Origin: Corylus avellana
Taxonomy: Eukaryota; Streptophyta; Magnoliopsida; Fagales; Betulaceae
Direction of reading: 5' to 3'
DNA: 64,000 nt
NCBI RefSeq assembly: GCF_901000735.1
Contig: NC_081546.1
Location: 29,345,900-29,409,899, forward strand
The translations under genes were made by a program, and so were the position numbers. The number at the start of each line of letters is the position of its first letter. Position 1 is the first letter of the stretch. This document shows positions 47,161 through 57,183 of the stretch, piece after piece. The notes under the pieces are model-generated. The model was not told where the DNA came from. It saw only the letters and a program-made list of their open reading frames with translations, and did not search any database.

Positions 47161-47444
47161 AACTATTTTTAACAAAAAAAAAAAAGCATTTGTGAGCTTA
47201 TTTCGTTCACTAAACTGGAAGGTCGTTGCTGGTTCCTGTCTATTTATATTGTTTTTTGGTGATCATGGTACTTGTAATTTGAAGATGATTGTCTCGTTGT
47301 GTTGTAGGGTATGCATGGTTGAAGGCTGTGTTCTGTGAGAGTAAGTGGATCTATCTCTTTGGAGAAGAAGCTGATCTGTGTTCATATTTCGGGTAAGTTT
47401 GCCTGCTCAAATATCATTTAAAAGTTTCACCATTAGAGAGGGAG

Positions 47445-47990
47445 ATGGAGCTTCAACATTTCATCCACGAACATCTGTTGATCTTCATTGAAGATCTAGT
47501 ACCAGATCCTTATGATTCTTTTTCTACTTGCTGTTGCTTTGGGTGCCAGAAACTAGCATCGGGTCCTAATTACAGATGCAAAGAGTGCACTTGGATCATC
47601 CTTCATAAATCATGTGCAGAACAACCCCATGAGTTGCGGCACCCGTTGCACCCTAAACATCCCTTTCTTCTCATCAAAGCGGACCGAGGCAAATGTGAGG
47701 ATTGCAATAAAGATCATCTAGACACCTACAGCTTCATTTACAATTGTTCTGACTGTAATTTTAACCTTGGTACAAAATGTGCTTCTCTGCCGCTCATTGT
47801 CAAACCTGAAAGTCATGCCCACTCATTGACCCTCATGTGGAGATCTGTCTCTTTCACATGCGATGCTTGTGGGAAACAGGGCAAATGCATGTTTTACTCA
47901 TGTGATGTCTGTCCATTCTTGGTCCACCTAGAATGTACTTCCTTCCCATTGACTGTCAAGCATATCCGTCACCCCCACCCTCTCAACCCC
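47445..47990 (+). pseudogene. Truncated DC1-domain gene (second copy)
   Basis: The start MELQHFIHEHLLIFIEDL and three DC1 units match the first three units of the 43.2-kb gene, with the same phrases (GPNYRCKEC, HPLHPKHPFLLI, SFTCDACGKQGKCMF). The 5' leader (about 47190-47440) also matches. Similarity stops at about 47985 after HPHPLNP; the frame then runs through repeat sequence into a Lys/Asn tail ending at 48071. About 360 residues found in the intact gene are missing. The likely history is tandem duplication followed by loss of the 3' part at a transposon junction. A shortened 208-residue protein is possible but unlikely to matter. Confidence 0.82.
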
Positions 47991-48405
47991 ATGAGTTGTG
48001 GCACCCGTATTGTGACCCATGGGTCAAATTATTATTATTATATATTAAAAAAAAATAAAAATAAAAAATAAAAACTCGACGGCGTGTGAGCCCCCATGAC
48101 CACTAGTGGGTCACTTGGTGACCCGCCGGTGGGTCACTTTTTTTTAAAAAAAATTATTTTTTAATATCATAATTATAATAATAATTTTTTATTTATAAAT
48201 AAGGGTAAATTTGTAATTCTAAAAAAATTTAGGGGTATAAAGGTCTTTTACTAAATCTACCGTTTGATTTAACTGCAAAAGCTAACAGTAGGGGGTATTT
48301 AGAACGAAACGAAAGTTTGATACACTAAAGTGAGAGTTTTTGAACAATAGAGGGGTGTCTGCAAAAAGCGCGAAAGTATAGAAGGGGCAAGTGAAGTTTC
48401 TCCTA
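47991..48405. mobile_element. Mutator-type MITE remnant at the DC1 break
   Basis: The right end, reversed, reads GGAGAAACTTCACTTGCCCC and continues with AAACTCTCACTTTAGTG-like phrases close to the 45.2-kb element. The middle has short palindromes (GTGACCCACTAGTGG...). The left arm is not visible, so the element seems to have lost it together with the DC1 3' part. Confidence 0.5.
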
Positions 48406-48419
48406 TTTTTTTACAACCC

Positions 48420-48760
48420 ATAATGAAAAGTTCGATAGACATATGTTTAAATTTTGAAATTAAACTATAACAAAAATCTTGCGCATACTTTTTTCTACAA
48501 CCAAAGTACTTTTTCGAATGTTCATAATTTTGAATTTTATTTGTGTTGAAATCTAATAAGTACTATACCAATTACCAACAATATTACAGCTTCTTTCTAA
48601 TTTTATATTAATGTTTTGATTAAGCAAAATTCAAAATTTTCTTTTATAATTACGAGAAGTAAATTTCAAAATACTTATGAAAAATACGATTATAATATTT
48701 TTAAATTTTATAATTAAATTGTATAGAAAAATTTCGCGCATTGCGCGGGTTATAAGCTAG
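48420..48760 (+). mobile_element. Probable Helitron 3' end
   Basis: The segment ends CGCGCATTGCGCGGGTTATAAGCTAG followed by T in the flank (the first 20 bases end at 48754). A short GC hairpin (CGCGCA/TGCGCG) a few bases before CTAG with a following T is the Helitron 3' terminus pattern (CTRR-T). The 5' end (TC after A) could not be located, so the left border is nominal. Confidence 0.6.
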
Positions 48761-48769
48761 TTAAAATAA

Positions 48770-49448
48770 GGGTTAAATACTATTCTAGTACTTGTGGTTT
48801 GCACCAAAATCAAATAGCCACCTATTTTTTCAACAACATCGTAGATAGTACCTATAGTAAGCTAATAAATCTACTTGGTACTTCTGTCAAGATTCCGTTA
48901 AGTTTTTTAATTGAACGCCATGTCACTCTTATACGTGGGCGCCATGTGGCGTGGTACCTAGATTTTTGGTATCACGTCATATTTTATTTTATTTTAAAAA
49001 AAAATCCAAAAAAAAAGTAGAAAATATGTTGGGGTGGCCAACTACCCTGTTTGGCTTGGGGGTGGTTCAGCCAACCCTAGATAGGCCATCTGGGGGTTGG
49101 CCGAACCACCCCCAGGCCAAACGGGGTGGCTGGCCACCCCCTATGGGATGGTTCGACCACCCCAGCGTATTTTTTTTTTTTCTTCTTCTTCTTCTTCTTT
49201 TTTGTTTTTTTTTTTTTAAAAAAAAAATAAATAAAAAATGATGTGGCACATAAAAATCAAGGTACCACGCCACGTGGCGCACACGTGTAGGGTGACGCGG
49301 CATTCCGTTAAAAAATTTAACGGAATCTTGACAAAGATACCAAGTGAGTTTATTAACTTACCACATATACTATTTGCGATATTTTTAGAAACTCAGGTGG
49401 CTATTTGATTTTGATGCAAACCACAGGTATTAAAATAGTATTTAATCC
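48770..49448. mobile_element. Foldback Mutator-type MITE, 679 bp
   Basis: The ends GGGTTAAATACTATT and (reversed) GGATTAAATACTATT begin inverted repeats of about 200 bp that share CACCAAAATCAAATAGCCACCT-like text (first 20 bases compared), the GATTCCGTTAA block and GCCATGTGGCGTGGTACC. The centre is a palindromic GGGTGGCC region. A perfect 9-bp duplication, TTAAAATAA at 48761-48769 and 49449-49457, flanks it. It starts nine bases after the Helitron end. Confidence 0.92.
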
Positions 49449-49489
49449 TTAAAATAAAGCAATTAAAGACTAAAAGATGGACTTGTACA

Positions 49490-50407
49490 TAGGGCTGTTA
49501 AGTGAGCGAAGCGTCTCGCGAGCAAGCTCGGGCTCGGCTCGCATAAGCTCGGCTCGTGCTCGACTCGAATATTAAATGAAGCGCTTCGTGAACACAAATC
49601 CTGGCTCGAATATTAAACGAAGCAAGCTCGGCTCGACTCGACTAAGCTCGTGAGCTCGGCTCGTATAAGGCTCGCCTCGCTTATTAGGCTCGGCTCGTAT
49701 ATTTTTTATCAAGTAACAAATAACAATATATAATCAACATTACTCATTTACTCAATAATAACAAATATATTATATACCTTTGTTTTTTTAAAAAAAAAAA
49801 TTATTTATGCATATGTGTGTATATATATTATATATATAATATATGTATATATTAATATAAAAACATATAAGAAATATATATATTATCATTAATAACTATT
49901 TTTTAAAATTTTAGTTGATTATGTTAGTTGATTATGTATGGAATTGTGAGATGGAGATTAATATGTTATATTTGTTTAATGTTCTTTAACATTTTAGTTG
50001 ATTATGTATGGATGATTGTAATGTTGGGATTAATTTGTTATGTTTGTTTAATGTTCTTTAGCATTTTAGTTGATTTTGTTAGTTTTAATTGTAAGGTTGA
50101 CATTAATCTGTTATGTTTGTTAATGTTCTTTAGTATTTTAAGGTGCAAAATATTCTGTATGGATGATTTTTGTAATCTAATACACTTAAATTACCAAAAA
50201 AAAAAAAACAAAAAAAAACAAACAGTCGAGCTCGAGCTCAAGCAAAATTGACGAGCTCGAGCTCGAGCTCGAACAGGGTTCCAACAATGTCGAGCCGAGC
50301 TCGAGCAGCAAAGTCGGGCTCGAGTCGAGCTCGAGCCTAGCCCAAAAATAAATGAGCCGAGCCTGGACAGCCCAAGCTCGCCCAAGCTCGGCTCGTTTAC
50401 ACCCCTA
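49490..50407. mobile_element. Non-autonomous hAT element with GAGCTCG-rich ends, 918 bp
   Basis: Ends TAGGGCTGTTAAGTGAGC and (reversed) TAGGGGTGTAAACGAGC are hAT-like. Both sides are packed with GAGCTCG/GGCTCG units in opposite orientation, and the middle is AT-rich with three copies of a TTTGTTTAATGTTCTTTA-like phrase (50 kb region). The perfect 8-bp duplication CTTGTACA (49482-49489, 50408-50415) fixes both borders. No transposase is encoded. Confidence 0.92.
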
Positions 50408-50415
50408 CTTGTACA

Positions 50416-52214
50416 GCATCACACAATATCTTTCGGGGCCATCATACATTCCATATTAGATTGATACTGAAATGTTCTCTATTCATTCAAGATTTGATTA
50501 ATATGAAATATACAAAAGATTTCATATTTTTTCTATCATATTAAAATGTAATCAAATCATATATGAAAACTATTTTTTTCATATATTCTAACAATAAGAT
50601 TAACGCAATCATTGGACTGATCAAATAATGTATGAAAGATGATGGTACATGCACGTGTTTCACAGCTGCCATAATTCACGTGTTTCACGACTTTGCTTTT
50701 AGCTTAATTTTGTGATATTTCTTCTTCTATTTAGGAATCATTAACTTTAATTTTTTGTCTTTGTGTTTCCATAAGCCGAATCATTTCTGAGACATGCGGT
50801 AACAAAGTACCAAATAATTATAGAAGTTCTTATTGTGTCACTTTAAAAATGAGATGACTTTTAAAATCATAATTTGATCAAAATTCAATAATAATCAATC
50901 ACAAGTTTAATGGTGATTTTATTCTTAGAGGGACACAAAAGGGATTTGTAGCATTACTCTAGTAATTTTCTATAATTCTTATGTATGGTGATTTCTGTAG
51001 TATTTGATTAATGAATATCAGATTATTCTAAAGCCTTAAAGGCCCAAAAACAAAATTTCCCAAAAATAAAAAACGTTCAAGCTGATCAAATTAAGCCGAA
51101 GAAATAGTTAAATTGGGCCCAAAGGGTCAAAAATGTCCAGAAAAAAAAAGACTGGCCCTAAAATAGTTGAAAGTGAGCCCAAACAAATTCAAATTAAGCC
51201 CACTACCCAAGCCCATTGAGTTCCACCTTCCGCCCGTCACCACCACTTACTTGGCGGTGGTGGTTAATTACGAAATTGCCACTCAATCAAATAAGGTCGA
51301 TGGTTAATACTGACTTTCCAACTTTGACGGTGGCTGGTGGCAAAAATCCCCCATTGTAACCACGGCATTATCCGATATCCACCCCTAAACCCGCTACATC
51401 TCAATTACGCATATATTCCCAAGCCCATTCCAAAAGGATTTTTCGGGCTCCATGATTCCTAGAAGTCCTTCATTTTCTGTCCTTAACATCATGGGATTTT
51501 GATGCAGACCGCCCTGCATAAGTTATACATATGTGACTTCTTTTATTTCCTCTGTAAATAGAGAAACAGAGGAACTGAGGATGCGGTTCATAAGCTCAAG
51601 TCCCAAGCCACCAGTGGCATGTCGAGTTCTTCCTCCTTGTTAGATATAACCCCATTTCCCCGTTGTTAAGAGTTCCTCCTCTCATTCATAAGTTATTGGA
51701 TCAGTGATCTTTTTGCCAAGAAGTTATTGGATTATACTTCGGGTCCGTCCTAGGGATATCTATATGATCTGATCAAATTGTATATAGCTTTTGTGGTAGC
51801 GACGAACCAGAAAAAGTATACAGAAAAGACAGAAGTTTTCTATTATAATAGAAATAAGCAACGGCATAAGCAGGGCGAAACAAATCAACAAAATAAGCAG
51901 AGCATATAATGGTGAGTAGCATTTCAAACCATACAGGTCTGATTAGTGAAAAAAGAAAACTAAAACCACATCATGCCAACTAACACCAACTAAAAATGCA
52001 AATAAACTTTGGTAGCAAACTATCATTCCATGATCTCCATCTAATAAAGAATTAAGCAAAACTGGACGAATTATTATATTGTTATTACATTTTCTAAGTT
52101 CCCTAGCAAAATAAAACTGTAGAAAAGTAAAGCATCATAGAAAAGTTGTTTGTGCCTTGAATCACCACCACCAATGCTCTTCAAAGTGCCATTCTTTTGA
52201 GCCGAGAAAGTTCT
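50416..52214. other. Intergenic, includes 3' region of the TMN gene
   Basis: No gene is seen. The right edge (about 51800-52214) is the likely 3' UTR of the minus-strand TMN gene. The rest is AT-rich without clear element borders. Confidence 0.5.
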
Positions 52215-54188
52215 TCAATCCAGCTTCACCGAAGAGAACAAGTAATGCACAAACCAGAATGATGAAAGGAACCCAACAGTGCCGGTCGCCAGCATGATTG
52301 CCAGAACCATGAAGAGTGAATACCCCAAGTAAAGAGTTGCCGAGACAGGTCCACTCAAACTCTTGAGATCAAATACAAGATAGTTTATGGAGTACAAAAA
52401 GATGTAGATGGCAACAGAACCAGAAGCAAAGAATGACTTCCACCACCATTTCCAGTCCTCCACACAGAGATGCATGTAGGTTAGAACCAAAGACACCTCA
52501 GCACAGACCACCACGAGGAGGATCATAACAATAAAGAGGAAACCAAAGACATAGTATACACGGCCCATCCAAATGCTAGACATGATAAAGAAGAGCTCAA
52601 TGAAGAGGGTACCAAAAGGGAGTGTGCCAGCTCCAAGAACAAGCAACCAAGACGGGTATCTCTGAGAAGGGATTTCCCGAGGAATCTGGTTCGTTCGAAC
52701 AGGGTATTCGATATGAGGTGCCTTTGCCCCAAAGTATCCACCAACTAAGGTAAGGGGAACCGAGATACAAAACCAGAGGAGAAGCAGAATAACAAAAAGA
52801 GAAAATGGAATGGCTCCTGTGCTGTGACTTCCCCATAAAAGGAAATTCAAAGTGGTGAGGATCAAGAAGGCAATACCAGGGAAGAAACAAGCAACCTTCC
52901 ATGAGACTGAAACCCATCCTTTGTAGTCACCGCAGCCAATTGTCCTCCAGAGACGAACCGCAACATAACCAGCTGCAATACCAAGTATCATATAGAAGAA
53001 TAGCATACCTGTGATAAGCGTTCCACGCGAAGCAGGTGACATGAATCCAAGAGCAGCAAACAATATGGTCACAACAGCCATTCCAAGAATCTGAACCCCA
53101 TTTCCGACCATGATACAGAGAAGGGCAGGATTGGTTGGGGCACGGAAAACATCCCCCACAACAAGCTTCCAACCAGATAATTCCTCATTCATCTGAGCTT
53201 GAGCCTCCTTGTCAAGTTCCTCATAACGGGTCAGATCCCGCCTAACAGTCCTCAGGAAGATGACAAGCACAATGCCGGCAAGGAAAGTAATCACCATCAG
53301 AGAATTCAAAATCGAGAACCAATGGACTTTCGATCCCTCCATCTTCAGATAAGCATCCCATCGTGATGGCCACTTGATGTCACTCTCCTCAAACGTAACC
53401 TCATACGTGAAGACAATCGGCTGCCCTTTCTTGATCGGCATAGACACCGTGTTGGGATCACATTTCACCTGATTTGGGTACTTTCCGTATTTCTTCAAAT
53501 TCTTCACCGAATCAGCATTATGAACAACACTGCAAGGAACCACCTCAAACCCAACAACCATGTACCCAGGCACATCTGATCCTCCCTTCCCAGCTGACGG
53601 GATCACCTCAGCCGCATCACCAGTCCCCATTACACGCGCCATATTGGCCTCCTCATACTTATGAACAAGCACGTTAAACTTCAAATGGTTAAATATATAA
53701 TAATCATCCTGAAGCTTAACTCCAACAGGGTACCCCGTCCACCGCAAAACATAAATCTCCTTCTTGGTATAACGAATGGCCGGCAAATTATCGAGAATCA
53801 AATTAACCTGGTACATCTCATCAATTCTCTTCTTCAAGATCTTGAAATCGTCGGCCGACAATGGATCCGACTTGCATAAAAAGATCTCAGTCTCGTTGGT
53901 GTACATCTTAAACAGATACGGAGAGTTTTCAATCCGATCTCCCATGAGGAGCTCGCCAAGATTCTCAGCGCTGTCCTTGACACCGCCTTCAGGCTGACAA
54001 AAGGGCAAACTGTAATAGCTAAAGGGCATTTCCGTATCGATGGAAGTGAGAGAATTCACTTTCACCGACAACGGATCACCGACACCATACTTGTGGGGAT
54101 AACTACCAGGAAGGTAAAACCCATACCCGGATTGGAACACCAAGCAAATGGTCAAGACCCAGATCCTAAATTGATTAAAAGATCCCAT
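52215..54188 (-). CDS. TMN11: Transmembrane nine superfamily (EMP70) protein, TMN11-like, intronless coding region
   Basis: 657 residues from ATG 54188. An N-terminal signal peptide (about 1-23) is followed by FYLPGSYPHKYGVGDPLSVKVNSL, the start of the conserved lumenal domain (to about 290), then nine hydrophobic membrane segments (first near WFSILNSLMVITFLAGIVL). The C-terminus is KLD, a KXD/E-type signal that in plant EMP70 proteins binds COPI and keeps them in the Golgi. Family members act in membrane-protein sorting and Golgi retention. Sequence and context favour the Arabidopsis TMN11/TMN12 clade. The 5' UTR seems to have an intron (donor CTGAAG|GTCAGT near 54405, acceptor CTTCCAG near 54214), so only the leader is split. 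All regions are intact. Confidence 0.93.
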   Translation of the reverse strand: MGSFNQFRIWVLTICLVFQSGYGFYLPGSYPHKYGVGDPLSVKVNSLTSIDTEMPFSYYSLPFCQPEGGVKDSAENLGELLMGDRIENSPYLFKMYTNETEIFLCKSDPLSADDFKILKKRIDEMYQVNLILDNLPAIRYTKKEIYVLRWTGYPVGVKLQDDYYIFNHLKFNVLVHKYEEANMARVMGTGDAAEVIPSAGKGGSDVPGYMVVGFEVVPCSVVHNADSVKNLKKYGKYPNQVKCDPNTVSMPIKKGQPIVFTYEVTFEESDIKWPSRWDAYLKMEGSKVHWFSILNSLMVITFLAGIVLVIFLRTVRRDLTRYEELDKEAQAQMNEELSGWKLVVGDVFRAPTNPALLCIMVGNGVQILGMAVVTILFAALGFMSPASRGTLITGMLFFYMILGIAAGYVAVRLWRTIGCGDYKGWVSVSWKVACFFPGIAFLILTTLNFLLWGSHSTGAIPFSLFVILLLLWFCISVPLTLVGGYFGAKAPHIEYPVRTNQIPREIPSQRYPSWLLVLGAGTLPFGTLFIELFFIMSSIWMGRVYYVFGFLFIVMILLVVVCAEVSLVLTYMHLCVEDWKWWWKSFFASGSVAIYIFLYSINYLVFDLKSLSGPVSATLYLGYSLFMVLAIMLATGTVGFLSSFWFVHYLFSSVKLD

Positions 54189-54419
54189 CTTTGAAAGATT
54201 TGCGTCAGATCTGGAAGACCCAGATCAGAAAAGGAGGTAAAAGAACAAAGACAAACGCAAATCCCACGCGGGTTTTGGGATTAATTTCAGATTCAGATAC
54301 CAAAGATATGAAATTTAACACAGTTCTAGCAGTCTAAATCTAAAGAATTCGGCTAAATATAACAAAAAATGAAAATTCTTTGAGAGGAAGTACGGATCTA
54401 ACTGACCTTCAGCGCAGAG

Positions 54420-56295
54420 AGAGAGAAAGAGATACACGAATATTGAGAGATGGATCTCTCAGTGTGAAAAGATTGTGCATCAATACAGACAGAGAGAAAA
54501 AGGGTGCGGAATAGAAGAGGAGCCTATACCAGATATATATGCTTGGTGTATCTTCGGGAAGGTGGCAAAGCCAAAAGGACTCCTGGCTTTTTCTCTGATT
54601 GACCATAATGGCCCTATCAGTTTCTGAAATCAAATTGTCAGTGCCTGGCCTCAAGTGTAATTTACTATTTATTTAATTGTTAGTATTGAAAAATAGTTTG
54701 ATGGTTAATTATTACAATTTAATTTTTCAGAATTTTCGTTTCTTAAGAGTTTGAAATTGTGAGAGTTAAAATAATAATAAAAATAAAATGGAGTTTAATT
54801 GTTTTTTTTGAAATGTGAATTCATCTAATAATTAGTTGAAGAGAGTCATTTCAATCAAATCGTGTAAATTAGGTGTTTTGTACCATTGAATAAGAAGCAA
54901 TATTTTGACGGGTATGAATGAATTTTTAGCTGAAAAATTATAACGAATCAACATAGTTTAGTAAAAGAAGGAAAGAGAGGCAATAGTTGGAATTTTAGCA
55001 CCCCTAATAATAGTTTGAAAACGAGCCAAACAATTAATGTGAATAACGTATTTTAATTTCAACTGATCTAATTTTAACTAAAACTGAAAGTCCTTTTTTA
55101 ACTTCTCAATTCACTTAATGTAAAAAGTTTGTGGACATGACATATTCTTCTAGTGTAATGTAGGTCGGGACGGAATTAAAATTTTAGGTGTTGGGGGAGG
55201 GGGAAACTAAAAAAAAAATAATTGCGGAACACATCGAAGATTGTGGGGCTAAACTTAGTTTTATGATTCCCTTGATTTGGAGAATAAAAGACCTCTGCCT
55301 ATGTGTTAGTAATAACTAATAAGTCTCTTTATTTGGGTTGTTTTTATTTGTATTAGTCTTATTTCCTTGTTAGTCTTTATTTTCCAAGCAAGGCTCATGG
55401 GTTTACTCTTATATGCTTATATTCCTTTGTTGGTATTATTTACATATTAGTATTGCAATAAAATTAGGATGAGAAGAATTAATCTAAATCAACGATTGCA
55501 TCGTGAGGTTTAAGTTCCTTCTAAAAAACTAAATTATCCCGTTGCAAATTTGGATTCGTAATACCTAGTTACACCCAAATGTAGGTGGGATTTGACATTG
55601 AAATCAGGGTGTAAAATCATGTTCATCATATTCAAGTTATGGCTCAATTGGATTAGAAGGATCGCGTGTAATTTTTAACAGGCATGTGTTACTATGTTCA
55701 CGTCTAGATAAAGTAGTCACTTTGATCGTCCCCTCCGCCTTTTTTGCCCAAAAAAAAACCCTAACCCTAAGACTAATTTCTCCTCCATTTCTAGTCGTTA
55801 AAATGGGAGAGATGGAGAACATGGAGATTGGAGACCACCGTTTTTGAGGCATTAGACAGTATTTAACCAATACTTTGGTGGGTCAATACCTTGAGAAGTA
55901 AACTAACAGGTCTAGGTTCGCTGTAGCTTAGATCTAAGATCTATGTGAACAAATAATTTATCCCTTTTTTTTAAATCTAATAAAAAAAATATAGACAGTT
56001 AAAGAAAATTAAATAATCATAATTAAAATGTTATTAGTTTAATCTTAATGTCGCCCATTGGATCATTGAGTGCCGTGTGATTAACGGCTTAAAGTCTCAA
56101 ACCTATGGAGATATTAAAGTCTCACTCCCAAGAGTTACTTTCCATTATCAAATCACTCCTTCTATATGGTAACTTTTGGGATTTTTAAAATATATTCAGA
56201 ATATATTTTGATATTTACCTAATTCATTTATGTTTCTCACTATAGATCGATTTATGTTTCCTTGAATAAGTCAATATATTCTAACATAGTCATAG
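54420..56295. other. Promoter side of TMN gene and intergenic DNA
   Basis: The left part must hold the TMN promoter; no TATA box stands out clearly. A telomere-like AACCCTAACCCTAA occurs at about 55758-55771. No gene is seen. Confidence 0.45.
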
Positions 56296-56460
56296 AGCTC
56301 CACCATTAGGCGAATTAGGCAATTTCCTAAGGTCTCCAATTAATAATATTAATAAAAATTTATTCCATAAAAAAAATATTTAAAACTTAAATTATAGTCG
56401 ATACTCTTTAATTAAGGCTACCAATTATGGTAAATAAGTAATTAAAGAAGGCCCTTAATT
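56296..56460. mobile_element. Decayed fragment of the 34.0-kb hAT family
   Basis: The phrase ATTAGGCGAATTAGGCAATT with CCTAAGGTCTCC and, at the right, AAGGCCCTTAATTTG recalls the GGCGAGTTAGGCCCTTGCC and GGCCTAA text of the 34025-34449 element. Terminal repeats are worn away. Confidence 0.4.
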
Positions 56461-56580
56461 TGTTTCAACATTTCATTCTTGAAATAAAGCTTTAAAAAAT
56501 TGCTAAGAATAGAGAGAATGTAAATAATAATAATATTCAAAACGAGAGAATCCGTAAATATTAGAAGACAAATAGATGTT

Positions 56581-56990
56581 TTTTTTTTTAGACAGTCGCG
56601 ACTTTATTAAGTTCAACTCATACACTGCAGGGCTAAGGCCTCTGCATGCATAATTTCACGTATACAATCTGGGGGGTACATAAAGCTACACCCTATTCAT
56701 CTCATTTTGCAAAGCCAAGCTTGCAAGTACATGGGCAACTTTATTGCCTTCTCTCCCTATATATCCCATTTTCCATGACGATATTGAACGGAGAGCTGCA
56801 CGCAGGTCTTCCGTAAGATGTCCCTTATCGCTCTCATCCGGCTGCTTGGAAGTCACAGTATCCACAACCACCTTCGCATCTCCCTCCAACTGGACCTGCC
56901 TAAACCCCATCTTAGTACACAGCTGAACTGCCATAGAAGTTGCTAAGGTTTCTGCTGCCATAGATGTTCTTACCTCTCTAATAAACATTT
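56581..56990 (-). mobile_element. 5'-truncated LINE with RNase H-like domain
   Basis: On the minus strand a 100-codon open frame (56686-56988) reads AAETLATSMAVQLC, VQLEGDAKVVVDTV and GREGNKVAHVLASLA, the C-terminal RVT_3/RNase H-like domain of plant LINE polyproteins (the E, D and N-x-x-A-H positions are visible). Beyond its stop the text continues to an RLS-like ending and a short A-run at about 56581. It lacks the reverse transcriptase and endonuclease, so it is a dead 3' end. Confidence 0.8.
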
Positions 56991-57053
56991 AATTATTACT
57001 CTTATTATTCCCTATTGATGTTAAATTGCATTTCAAAACCTACTGTTTGTTGT

Positions 57054-57147
57054 TCCTAAGGGGTAACTCAATCGGCTATGAACTACGCTAATGAAACGAA
57101 GGTCATTAGTTCGAATCCCCCCTCTCATTCCCTTGTGTAGACATGTC

Positions 57148-57180
<33 letters not shown>
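57054..57180 (+). mobile_element. Short tRNA-derived SINE, third copy, with long A-tail
   Basis: It has GGTAACTCAATCGGCT (box A region), AGTTCGAATCCCCC (box B region) and TTGTGTAGACATGTCC, then about 32 A residues to 57180. It matches the copies at 1714 and 9123. No clean flanking duplication was found. The long pure A-tail suggests it is the youngest of the three. Confidence 0.8.
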
Positions 57181-57183
<3 letters not shown>

